Below, piece by piece: positions 25,442-33,245 of a stretch of 64,000 bases of DNA. The position numbers were made by a program, and so were the translations under genes. The first letter of the stretch is position 1; each line of letters opens with the position of its first letter. Source of the DNA: QIAW01 sp035487295 (GTDB lineage Bacteria; Acidobacteriota; Terriglobia; Terriglobales; Acidobacteriaceae); the NCBI GenBank assembly GCA_035487295.1, contig DATHMH010000020.1, forward strand, positions 62,001 through 126,000, written 5' to 3'. The notes under the pieces were generated by a model. The model searched no databases, was not told the origin of the DNA, and saw only the letters and a list, made by a program, of their open reading frames with translations.

Positions 25442-26107
25442 TCATTGTGCCCAGGCGATTGCACCCATGCGGAAAAGATAATGCCGGCTGATTTCAACGC
25501 GAGCTGCCCGGCTTTTGCCTAGCAGGTTCTGCAACTCTTCGGGAGTGTACGAGCGCCTTACCGATGCCGGGGCATCGTGCCGCGTGAGCCGGCTGCGGAA
25601 GAGCGGAAAACCTGCGTAGACCAGGGCTAAATGCATCCGGTGGCGGCGCAGGTCATTGATGAGCACCGCCTTGCGCGCAACCCGTATGGCCTCGTTTACG
25701 AACTGGAGAATCTCATCCGGTTCCAGATGGTGCAGAAAGGTTGAGCAGGCCACCAAATCAAAACTCTTATCGGCAAAAGGCAGCGCCAGCGCATCGCCGG
25801 CAACAGCCCTGAATTTACCATTGAGGTGTGAGGGGTTCTTATCGAGCAGTGTGACTGCCAGCTTGATTCCTTGCTGCTGCAGGCTCTCACAGGCTGCAGC
25901 AGCAACGTAGCCTGAAGCTCCGGCCACGTCGAGCAACGAAAATTCCTTCTGTCCAGTCTGGGCCGCCACAGTTCGGATCAGGTCGATGATCGTGCGGCTG
26001 CCGCCGAACCAGCGACTGACGAGCCGCAAATCGGCCAGGGAAGATGCGATCTCGCCGGGAGTTCCAGCATCGCTGTCGAGCAGTTCGGCGGTGACGGTGC
26101 GCTTCAT
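25442..26107 (-). CDS. Class I SAM-dependent methyltransferase
   Basis: The 221-residue product has the SAM motif L-L-D-V-A-G-A-S-G-Y (about residues 59-68), an acidic second strand (T-L-L-D-K-N), D-A-L-A-L-P-F (motif II) and S-F-D-L-V-A-C-S-T-F-L-H-H-L, as in the UbiE/Methyltransf_11 group. ATG 26107 is taken as the start; a GTG 15 bases upstream is possible. It precedes the FAD reductase by 22 bases, so the two likely modify the same small molecule in sequence. Confidence 0.85.
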   Translation of the reverse strand: MKRTVTAELLDSDAGTPGEIASSLADLRLVSRWFGGSRTIIDLIRTVAAQTGQKEFSLLDVAGASGYVAAAACESLQQQGIKLAVTLLDKNPSHLNGKFRAVAGDALALPFADKSFDLVACSTFLHHLEPDEILQFVNEAIRVARKAVLINDLRRHRMHLALVYAGFPLFRSRLTRHDAPASVRRSYTPEELQNLLGKSRAARVEISRHYLFRMGAIAWAQ

Positions 26108-26150
26108 TGTCTTTGAAAACACTTTATCAGTTTGCGGTTCACGATAATAA

Positions 26151-26362
26151 AAACCGCAGAGGCGCGGAGACGCGGAGGAATTGAGTCATTGGGCCATCGG
26201 ATCATTGGGTCATTGAACAAGATTGAATAATTTGGTAATCGGTTAATTGGGTGATTTGCTCGAAAGCCAGCAATTTGAAGACAATTAACAACTATAAAAT
26301 TCGGCAATTCTACAATTCCAAAAATGGCTCAATGACCGGATGACCCAATGACTCAAATCCCT
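26151..26362. repeat. Intergenic phrase repeats, two families
   Basis: At 26151-26180 lies one copy of the CAGAGGCxCGGAGACxCGGAG family. Directly after it, 26181-26215 carries GTCATTGGG/GATCATTGGGTCATTG phrases, and 26328-26355 carries the reverse-complement phrase (ATGACCCAATGACTCAA), so the region could fold into one large imperfect hairpin. The ABC exporter gene ends at 26363 directly after it. Confidence 0.7.
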
Positions 26363-28108
26363 TTATACCTCGGCCAGCTCTTCTTCCAGCAACTGCTTGT
26401 TGTACAGGTCGGTGTAGTAGCCGTTGCGGGCTACCAGTTCATCGTGTGTCCCTGATTCTACGATGCTGCCATCGTGCAAGACCGCGATACGGTCGGCGTT
26501 GCGTACGGTAGAGACGCGGTGCGAAATGAAGATGGTGGTGCGGCCCTGCATCACCTCGCGCAGGTGAGAGAGTATCCTCTCTTCGGTATGTGTATCAACG
26601 CTGGAAAGAGCGTCATCGAGGATCAGAATCCGTGGATCGCGCAGGATGGCGCGGGCAATTGCTGTGCGTTGTTTCTGTCCACCAGAAAGGGTGATACCGC
26701 GCTCGCCCACCATGGTGGAATATTTCTCCGGAAACTCTTCGATATCAGAGGCGATATTGGCCGCCGTGGCGGCGTCATGAATGGCGGCATCGCTGGCCTC
26801 TTCTTTGCCTAAAGCGATGTTTTCGCGGATGCTGTCGCTGAAAAGAAAAGTTTCCTGCGGCACGAAGCCGATACTGCGGCGCAGATCTGCCAGGGGAAAC
26901 TCGCGAATCGGGCGGCCATCAATCAAGACCATGCCAGGAGCGGCGTCGTAGATGCGCGGAATCAAATTGACCAGCGTTGATTTTCCCGAGCCCGTCGGGC
27001 CAACCACCGCCAGGCTTGTCCCCGCCGGCACCTTGAGATCAACATTCCTCAGAACGGGCACACCGTTATAGCTGAAGTCGAGGCCGCGAAATTCAATCTC
27101 GCCGCGAATCGCCTCGCTGGGTTTATCCTGAAAAGCCAGACTGTCGGTGATCTCGGGCTTTTCCGCAAAAATTTCGTTGATACGTCCCATGGACGCGGTG
27201 CCGCGCTGAAAGATATTCAAAACCCAGCCCAGGGCGATGATCGGCCAGGTAAGCTGCACCATGTAGGTATTGAAGGCGACAAAGTCGCCCACGGTCATGC
27301 GTCCCAACAGCACTTCGCGTCCTCCCAGCCACAGCACCAGCACAACGGACAAGCCCAGCAAGAGCTCCAGAGTGGGCCACAGCATTCCCATCAGCCGCAC
27401 CAGCAACAGGCTGCGGCGGATGTACTCCTGATTCGCGCCTTCAAAGGCTTCAATTTCGGCTTTTTCCTGCACGTAGGCCCGCAGCACGCGGACTCCGGAA
27501 AAATTCTCTTGCGCACGCGCCGAGATATCGGAAAACATCGCCTGGATGCGCTCAAAGCGCTCATGAATGCGCCGTCCGAAATACTGCACGATGATGCTCA
27601 CCAGAGGAAGCGGCAGGAAGGCCCAGGTAGTGAGCCGGGGGCTGATGTGCCACATGAAAACCAGGGCGGCGGCGGTGAACACGATGGTGTTGGCGGAATA
27701 CATGATGGCCGGCCCCAGCATCATGCGCACCGCGTTCAGGTCGTTGGTGGCGCGCGCCATGATGTCGCCAGTCCGCGTGCGTTGGTAGTAGGAATAGGAG
27801 AGCCCTTCCAGGTGGCGGAACATGTCATTGCGCAGATCGAACTCGATCTCGCGCGAGATGCCGATGAGCTTCCAACGGGTGAGGTATTGAAAGATGCCTT
27901 TGGTAAGGGCAATGGCGACCAGCAGCAACGAGTAATAAACCAGCTTGTGACGAGTGACGCCGGTATTCAGGTCATCCACTGCACGCTTGATGACTTGCGG
28001 AAATAAGACCCAGATGCCGTTGGTGAGCAGCACGGCAAGGGCGCCCCAGACAAATCCCCAACGGTATCTCCAGAAATACGGCTTTAAGGTGCCCAGGTTC
28101 TTGAACAT
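26363..28108 (-). CDS. ABC exporter half-transporter with degenerate Walker B (MdlA/BmrC-like)
   Basis: The 581-residue protein has six N-terminal membrane helices (about 1-310) and a nucleotide-binding domain with Walker A G-P-T-G-S-G-K-S-T, signature L-S-G-G-Q-K-Q-R and the switch histidine in F-I-S-H-R. After the Walker B I-L-I-L-D comes D-A-L-S-S-V-D, with aspartate where the catalytic glutamate normally stands. This marks the non-catalytic half of heterodimeric exporters such as BmrC/BmrD and MdlA/MdlB. Its partner is not adjacent. Substrates are probably lipids or drugs, as an inference. It ends next to the phrase repeats at 26328. Confidence 0.92.
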   Translation of the reverse strand: MFKNLGTLKPYFWRYRWGFVWGALAVLLTNGIWVLFPQVIKRAVDDLNTGVTRHKLVYYSLLLVAIALTKGIFQYLTRWKLIGISREIEFDLRNDMFRHLEGLSYSYYQRTRTGDIMARATNDLNAVRMMLGPAIMYSANTIVFTAAALVFMWHISPRLTTWAFLPLPLVSIIVQYFGRRIHERFERIQAMFSDISARAQENFSGVRVLRAYVQEKAEIEAFEGANQEYIRRSLLLVRLMGMLWPTLELLLGLSVVLVLWLGGREVLLGRMTVGDFVAFNTYMVQLTWPIIALGWVLNIFQRGTASMGRINEIFAEKPEITDSLAFQDKPSEAIRGEIEFRGLDFSYNGVPVLRNVDLKVPAGTSLAVVGPTGSGKSTLVNLIPRIYDAAPGMVLIDGRPIREFPLADLRRSIGFVPQETFLFSDSIRENIALGKEEASDAAIHDAATAANIASDIEEFPEKYSTMVGERGITLSGGQKQRTAIARAILRDPRILILDDALSSVDTHTEERILSHLREVMQGRTTIFISHRVSTVRNADRIAVLHDGSIVESGTHDELVARNGYYTDLYNKQLLEEELAEV

Positions 28109-28497
28109 TGCTGATTAGACGATTCTAGCAATTTAAGCGCTGCAAAATTACCGGGTTGGATCGTCTTCCATCCTTTCTGCAAAAATCGCCTCCGTCTTCA
28201 CCTCAGTAGTGCCCCCCATTACATCGGAGTAGTCCATGTTGCCTTAACTTATTCGTGTTCAATAACATGCGGCGCCCGGAATGCAGCGTCGAAGTAATGC
28301 TGAACTAGTGTCATGCGGTTTTCACTTAATCCTTTCGAAAAAACTATCGTCAACTAGTCACAGTCTTCGATTCCGAGGCAGAGCTCAACGAATAATGATG
28401 AGTTACAATTTGGCAAAATACAACGTTTTGATACCATTCTGCGAGTTTATTCTTCAACTCGCTGTGGTCATAACGTGGATACAATTACAATAGAGAT
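28109..28497. other. Intergenic region, divergent promoters
   Basis: About 390 bases between divergent genes. AT-rich sequence with TACAAT-like boxes lies just before 28498, and an ATTCTAGC/GCTAGAAT-type motif near the exporter start. I see no gene, RNA or repeat family member. Confidence 0.4.
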
Positions 28498-29667
28498 ATG
28501 CAGCGCGTGTACATGGATAACAATGCCACGTCGCCCCTGTTACGGGAGGCATTGGAGGCCATGCGTCCATACCTGGGCGAGCGCTTTGGCAATGCATCTT
28601 CCATCCATCATCATGGGCAGCAAACCCGGGCGGCGGTCGAGCGGGCGCGGGAGAGCGTTGCCCGGCTGTTGAACTGCCGCGCCGCTGAGATCGTCTTTAC
28701 CAGCGGCGGCACCGAGGCCGATAACCTCGCCGTTTTTGGCATGGTCCGCTCCGGTGATCATGTGGTTACTTCCATGATCGAACACCATGCCGTGCTCAAC
28801 TCGTGCCATCGCCTGGAAAAGATGGGATGCACGGTGACCTACGTTCCCGTGGATGGCCGCGGCGTGGTTGATCAGGAGGACGTGAAACGTGCGCTTCGTC
28901 CGAACACCCGCCTTATCTCCATCATGATGGCGAACAACGAGACGGGAGTGCTGCAGCCGGTGGAAGCCATCGGACGCATTGCCGCCGAGGCCGATATTTA
29001 TTTTCACACCGACGCCGTGCAGGCGGCAGGGAAGTGCGCGATTGATGTCAGCAAGATTGGCTGCGATCTGCTCTCCATCTCCGGACACAAGATGCACGCT
29101 CCACAAGGGACTGGAGTTTTGTATGTCCGCAAAGGAACTTTGATTGATCCGTTGTTCTACGGCGGCAACCACGAGCGCCAGCGCCGCGCAGGAACGGAAA
29201 ACGTCCCGGGGATCGTGGCCCTGGGCAAAGCAGCCGAGATTGCCTTGGCAGCCTTCGAGAATGGAGAAGTCACGCGCCTGGGGGCTTTGCGCGACCGTCT
29301 GCAACAGGAAATCTTGAGCGCGGTGGACGAAACCGGAGTGAATGGCGAAGGCGCTCCGCGCGTGCCTACGACCACGAATATTCATTTTGATCACATCGAG
29401 GGCGAGGCGTTGATCATCGCTCTCGACCTGAAGGGACTGGCGGTCTCAACCGGCGCTGCCTGCTCCTCCGGGGCGCTGGAACCTTCCCACGTTCTCATGG
29501 CCATGGGATTGGCTCCCGAGCGCGCCCGCGCCAGCCTGCGCTTCAGCCTGGGCAAACTCAATACGGCAGAAGATGTTGAGTTTGCTCTCTCGATTATTCC
29601 TTCGACTGTGGCTAGATTGCGGGAGTTGTCGCCGGTGTATAAGAAGCATCTGGCGCTTGGCATTTAG
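28498..29667 (+). CDS. Cysteine desulfurase (NifS/IscS family)
   Basis: This PLP enzyme takes sulfur from cysteine as a persulfide for iron-sulfur clusters and tRNA thiolation. The 389 residues include the cofactor lysine in S-G-H-K-M-H-A-P-Q-G (about 205), the substrate-side F-T-S-G-G-T-E-A-D-N and the catalytic cysteine in S-T-G-A-A-C-S-S-G (about 325). The following gene, 109 bases on, is mnmA, which consumes such sulfur, so the pair forms a sulfur relay. No iscU or suf gene is adjacent, so a main role in tRNA modification is likely. Confidence 0.94.
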   Translation: MQRVYMDNNATSPLLREALEAMRPYLGERFGNASSIHHHGQQTRAAVERARESVARLLNCRAAEIVFTSGGTEADNLAVFGMVRSGDHVVTSMIEHHAVLNSCHRLEKMGCTVTYVPVDGRGVVDQEDVKRALRPNTRLISIMMANNETGVLQPVEAIGRIAAEADIYFHTDAVQAAGKCAIDVSKIGCDLLSISGHKMHAPQGTGVLYVRKGTLIDPLFYGGNHERQRRAGTENVPGIVALGKAAEIALAAFENGEVTRLGALRDRLQQEILSAVDETGVNGEGAPRVPTTTNIHFDHIEGEALIIALDLKGLAVSTGAACSSGALEPSHVLMAMGLAPERARASLRFSLGKLNTAEDVEFALSIIPSTVARLRELSPVYKKHLALGI

Positions 29668-29747
29668 TATTTGGCCAATCGAGAACTTCGCGTGTTATCG
29701 AATTTCATAACAGTTAGAATAGAATTTGGCATCTGAAAGCCTCTCTA

Positions 29748-29781
29748 ATGGCTAAATGCTAAGCGCTTATTGCTAAATGCT
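29748..29781. repeat. GCTAAATGC phrase repeat overlapping the mnmA start
   Basis: TGGCTAAATGCTAAGCGC and TTGCTAAATGC belong to an AT-rich intergenic phrase family also seen at 31137-31165, 62692-62735 and 63822-63965. The ATG of mnmA (29777) is part of the second GCTAAATGC. Confidence 0.6.
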
Positions 29782-30895
29782 GTCTTCAAAAACTATCGCC
29801 GTAGCCATGTCGGGCGGTGTGGATTCTTCCACCGTTGCGGCCATGCTGCGTGCTGAGGGACACAACGTCGTGGGGCTGACCATGCAGCTCTGGAACCAGC
29901 GGCGGCTTGCCGGACACGAGGGCATGCCAGAGCAGGTCCGCGGGCGCTGCTGTTCGATTGACGATGTTTACGATGCCCGGCGGGTGGCTGAGGTCCTCGA
30001 GATTCCTTACTACGTGGTCAACAACGAAGAGCGCTTTGAGCACGATGTGGTTCGTCCTTTTGTGGAGGAGTATCTTTCGGGCAGAACGCCCATCCCTTGC
30101 AGTCTCTGCAATAATCACTTGAAGTTTGACCAGTTACTCATTACAGCGCAACAGATTGGGGCTGACACCCTGGCCACCGGCCACTATGCCCGGATTGAGT
30201 TCAATGCAGCGACGGAGCGTTGGAACCTGCTGCGTGGGGTGGACCGCTCCCGCGACCAGAGCTACTTTCTTTTTGGCCTGACCCAGGAGCAGCTTAGCCG
30301 CACGATCTTTCCGCTGGGAAACATGATCAAGCCGCAGGTGCGGGAGAAGGCTCGCGCCCTGGGATTGGCCCCAGCGACCTCGGAAAAACCCGATTCGCAG
30401 GAGATATGTTTTGTTCCCGGGGGCGACTACAAGAAGTTTATTGACGCCTATCTTGCCGAGCAGGGCGAGGCTTTGCCCGATACTTCAGGCGAGTTGGTGA
30501 CGCCCAGTGGCCAAGTCGTGGGCGAGCACGGCGGTATTCATCACTTCACCGTAGGCCAGCGCAAGGGGCTCGGTGTGGCCACAGGCTCGCCTCTATATGT
30601 TCTGGAAATTCGCGGAGACAAGAGGGAAGTCGTGGTCGGCCCGGGGGATGAGTTGCAATCTACTACGCTGCGGGCGCGGCGCATCAATCTGATTTCCGTC
30701 GCCAATCTCGAGCAGCCCATGCAGATCACCGCCAAGATACGTCACCGCCACGAGGCCGCCGCTGCTACCGCGCAGCAAACCGGAGATGACGAAATCACCC
30801 TCACCTTCGACCAGCCGCAAAGAGCCATCACCCCCGGACAGGCAGTTGTGCTGTATGACGGCGAGAACGTGGTGGGTGGCGGGTGGATTGTTTAG
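29777..30895 (+). CDS. mnmA: tRNA-specific 2-thiouridylase
   Basis: MnmA adenylates and thiolates U34 of Lys, Glu and Gln tRNAs. The 372-residue product has the PP-loop S-G-G-V-D-S-S at residues 12-18. The catalytic cysteine is in P-C-S-L-C-N (about 112-116), and the second one, which forms the persulfide, is in E-I-C-F-V-P-G-G (about 212). The C-terminal beta domains are complete. The start codon lies inside a GCTAAATGC intergenic repeat and has no clear ribosome site, yet it places the P-loop at the usual distance from the N-terminus. Confidence 0.95.
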   Translation: MLSSKTIAVAMSGGVDSSTVAAMLRAEGHNVVGLTMQLWNQRRLAGHEGMPEQVRGRCCSIDDVYDARRVAEVLEIPYYVVNNEERFEHDVVRPFVEEYLSGRTPIPCSLCNNHLKFDQLLITAQQIGADTLATGHYARIEFNAATERWNLLRGVDRSRDQSYFLFGLTQEQLSRTIFPLGNMIKPQVREKARALGLAPATSEKPDSQEICFVPGGDYKKFIDAYLAEQGEALPDTSGELVTPSGQVVGEHGGIHHFTVGQRKGLGVATGSPLYVLEIRGDKREVVVGPGDELQSTTLRARRINLISVANLEQPMQITAKIRHRHEAAAATAQQTGDDEITLTFDQPQRAITPGQAVVLYDGENVVGGGWIV

Positions 30896-30964
30896 CGGTC
30901 GCCTTGATACACAGCTTTACATCTTACAGGTTTGGCAAACTTGAAAATATTTGATTCGATCAAG

Positions 30965-30973
30965 AGCTAATAG
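30965..30973 (+). repeat. Left copy of 9-bp direct repeat flanking the element
   Basis: AGCTAATAG, identical to 31137-31145 on the other side of the inverted-repeat element. It may be a target-site duplication, but the sequence also belongs to the local AGCTAA phrase family, so chance is possible. Confidence 0.5.
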
Positions 30974-31136
30974 GGCTCTGTTGACATCCTCGAATCGCCG
31001 GCAAGTCCTTCAGAAAATACCTTGATGCGACCTGTACGATTGAGACATTCTCGGGGTCCTTCGACTCGGGCATTCGCCCTCGCTCAGGATGACACTTGCT
31101 TAAAAGTAACGATTTTTTAAGGATGTCAACAGAGCC
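30974..31136. mobile_element. 163-bp MITE-like element with 17-bp perfect terminal inverted repeats
   Basis: The ends GGCTCTGTTGACATCCT (30974-30990) and its exact reverse complement (31120-31136) enclose 129 bases with no coding potential. Inside is a CCTTCGACT...GCTCAGGATGAC phrase with a GGGC-ATTC-GCCC hairpin. The element is flanked by identical 9-bp repeats AGCTAATAG. Terminal repeats, small size, lack of an ORF and flanking duplication are the hallmarks of a non-autonomous inverted-repeat element. The parent transposase is not in the window. Confidence 0.6.
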
Positions 31137-31165
31137 AGCTAATAGCTAAATGCTAAGAGCTAAAG
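31137..31165. repeat. Right 9-bp direct repeat and AGCTAAATGC phrase repeat
   Basis: AGCTAATAG at 31137-31145 repeats the bases left of the element, followed by GCTAAATGCTAAGAGCTAA of the TAGC phrase family. The element seems to have inserted into a member of that family. Confidence 0.55.
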
Positions 31166-31171
31166 CCGCTC

Positions 31172-31672
31172 TCAGATAAATAACTCTTCATCCTGCGGCA
31201 TGCCTTCCTGCTTCTGTCCGCGTTTGAAGAAGGCCTGCAGGCCGACGGTCAGGCCGCTGACAATGCCGGCGATCTGGCGTACCGGTGAGATAACGGAGTG
31301 TTGGACCAGTTCTGTAGTCTCTTCCACCCGATCCAAGGCACGGCTGATCATGTCATCGGCGCGGATCACCTGCAAACGGGTGCGGTCAATGACGTCGCTG
31401 ATGGTGTGGTCCATACGCTCCACCTGGGAGCGCAGCGAAGTGGAAGTGGCCGTCAGGTTTTCCGTGATGGTGTGCAGCTTCTCGCGCGAATCCGTCAGGA
31501 TGGCGCCGGCTGCGTCCAGCACCGGGATCGCGCGCTTATGGATTTCACCGGTCATGGCCTCAATGCGCGCGCTGCTCTTTTTGAACTCGAAGTAGAGAGC
31601 AAACAGAATTCCCGCCTGGATCACCACGGCGCATCCAGTGATCACAATAAAAATTTTCAGCAATGTATCCAT
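31172..31672 (-). CDS. Membrane-anchored coiled-coil protein (DUF948/YtxG-like)
   Basis: The 166-residue product has one N-terminal membrane helix (about 4-26) followed by a long helical region of heptad character (about 30-130) and a basic/acidic tail. This matches the DUF948 type, small membrane proteins with a cytoplasmic coiled coil. It follows a YtxH-like gene on the same strand, as ytxG and ytxH are paired in Bacillus. A general envelope-stress role is known only loosely for such pairs; the function here is not determined. Confidence 0.72.
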   Translation of the reverse strand: MDTLLKIFIVITGCAVVIQAGILFALYFEFKKSSARIEAMTGEIHKRAIPVLDAAGAILTDSREKLHTITENLTATSTSLRSQVERMDHTISDVIDRTRLQVIRADDMISRALDRVEETTELVQHSVISPVRQIAGIVSGLTVGLQAFFKRGQKQEGMPQDEELFI

Positions 31673-31767
31673 AAGCTTCAGAATGCTTAAAAGCAGCCAC
31701 GTGCCACCCCTATGGGGCCCGATCTCTTTTTGCAGCCTACCTGAGGCAAGCAGAACGAAACCAGTTG

Positions 31768-32067
31768 TTAGGACTTTTCTGGTGTAGCGGTCTCCCGGTA
31801 CGCCTGGCGGCCAGCCTCGTAAGCAGCTTTGAACTGTTCTTTCTGCTGCTTGACCGCATCCTTACCTTTGGCGGCCCATTCGGTTACCTGTTCGCGGGCA
31901 GCCTGGCCCTTGGTGACCAGGAACTCGCGGCCGTCATCGGCGGCGTCAAGAATGGCCTGCCGCGTCTCACGTCCTGAGCGCGGAGCATAAAGCACACCCA
32001 CCAGGGCACCCAACCCCAAGCCGGCTAAGAACCACATAATGGCGTTGTTGCCATCGCGATCTGACAT
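31768..32067 (-). CDS. YtxH-domain small membrane protein
   Basis: The 99-residue product has a glycine-rich membrane helix (W-F-L-A-G-L-G-L-G-A-L-V-G-V-L-Y-A-P, about 12-29) followed by S-G-R-E-T-R, the usual YtxH signature. A charged amphipathic helix rich in Lys, Glu and Ala makes up the rest, reminiscent of late-embryogenesis-type stress proteins. ATG 32067 has GGGAGGAG just upstream; a longer frame to 32136 is not needed. It heads a likely two-gene unit with the coiled-coil gene 95 bases downstream. Confidence 0.82.
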   Translation of the reverse strand: MSDRDGNNAIMWFLAGLGLGALVGVLYAPRSGRETRQAILDAADDGREFLVTKGQAAREQVTEWAAKGKDAVKQQKEQFKAAYEAGRQAYRETATPEKS

Positions 32068-32233
32068 ATATGTTCTCCTCCCGTAACAAAGTAGCAAAGG
32101 TGCTGATGGTAACACAAACCGCAGCTTTGCTAACATCCATTCTACAGCTTGGTAGCGGTAAAGTTTGAGCTATCCCCGATCAGAAGCGTGGGCAAGGATG
32201 CCCGCGCGACAGCCGGCGAGACGCCGGCGCTTC

Positions 32234-32950
32234 CTACGGCTTCTGCGTGGGCCGGAGCACGATTTCGCTGGCAAAAGATTGCGGCGCCTGGGTCACCAGC
32301 AGGGCGACGACATGGGCGACATCATCGGGCCGTAACATCTTGTTCATATCTCTGCCGGTATGGGGAGAAAGCTCGGTATTGACCGAGCCTGGGCAGACTA
32401 CCGAGACTCGAATGTTATGGCCCCGCAACTCCTCGGCGACCGAATAGGTCAATCCATTCAGTCCCCATTTGGAGGCTGCATACGCGGCGCCGTTGGCCAA
32501 GGCGTTTTTTCCGGCGATGGAAGAGATGTTGATAATGTCGCCGCTGCCGGCCCGGATCATCATCGGCGCAAAGGCCCGGATGCAGTAGTACGTCCCCCGC
32601 AGATTGGTGTTCAGCATCCGGTCCCATTCCTGGGGTGGAAGCTCATGCAAAGGAGCACCAAAGCTGCCAACCCCGGCATTGTTGACCAGGATGTCTGTGC
32701 GCTGAAAGGTCTTCTCGACGCGGGCAGCGAGCGATTCGACGGCGCGCAGGTCCGTCAGGTCGCAGGCCACGGCTTCACATTGCCCGCCAACTGCGGTGAT
32801 TGATCCGGCTGTCTGCTGTAAGACGGCAAGGGCTCGCCCACAAATAACGGTGTTAGCCCCCATAGAAGCCAGCTTTCGAGCAATGGCGGCCCCTATTCCA
32901 CGGCCGCCGCCAGTAACCAGGGCAATTTTTCCGCTGAGTGTACCTTCCAT
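32234..32950 (-). CDS. Short-chain dehydrogenase/reductase
   Basis: The 238-residue product is a classical SDR. The cofactor motif T-G-G-G-R-G-I-G is at 14-21, N-N-A-G around 91, the catalytic S and Y-x-x-x-K in I-S-S-I-A-G and Y-A-A-S-K-W (about 142-160), and P-G-S-V-N-T after the active site. R38 in C-G-R, at the end of the second strand, suggests NADP(H). The family covers FabG-like ketoacyl reductases and many alcohol dehydrogenases; the substrate cannot be told from sequence or neighbours. Confidence 0.9.
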   Translation of the reverse strand: MEGTLSGKIALVTGGGRGIGAAIARKLASMGANTVICGRALAVLQQTAGSITAVGGQCEAVACDLTDLRAVESLAARVEKTFQRTDILVNNAGVGSFGAPLHELPPQEWDRMLNTNLRGTYYCIRAFAPMMIRAGSGDIINISSIAGKNALANGAAYAASKWGLNGLTYSVAEELRGHNIRVSVVCPGSVNTELSPHTGRDMNKMLRPDDVAHVVALLVTQAPQSFASEIVLRPTQKP

Positions 32951-33096
32951 AAGCTTTCGCCTTTCTCTTTATCTTCGAGGCTGCTGGTGTAATACTTCCA
33001 ACCAAGCAGCATCTAATCTGCATCTTAATTGAACACAGGGAATATTGGCTCGCCGGGCGCGAAGCTTGCGCTACAAGGGGTAACGTTTGTCTAAAC

Positions 33097-33125
33097 TTGC
33101 TATTGCCGGGCTGCGTTTCTATAAT
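33097..33125 (+). promoter_or_regulatory. Candidate sigma-70-type promoter
   Basis: TTGCTA at 33097-33102 and a perfect TATAAT at 33120-33125 are separated by 17 bases, which is the optimal spacing. It would drive the secreted protein gene at 33246 with a leader of about 114 bases. Confidence 0.6.
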
Positions 33126-33245
33126 GCCAAGCTTCGGGTGAAATTCGTCACACCCCTGCTTGCATGCCGGCGAGGGTTCGAGGCTGGGGCAGTAAACTGT
33201 TTTTGCCAGGGAATTTTGCGATCAATTGTTCTGTGAAGGAGCTAT

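Noticed and set aside
26181..26355. Repeats resembling a CRISPR array
   Set aside because: Units are short, of uneven spacing, in inverted orientation and without spacers of constant length; no cas gene is present.
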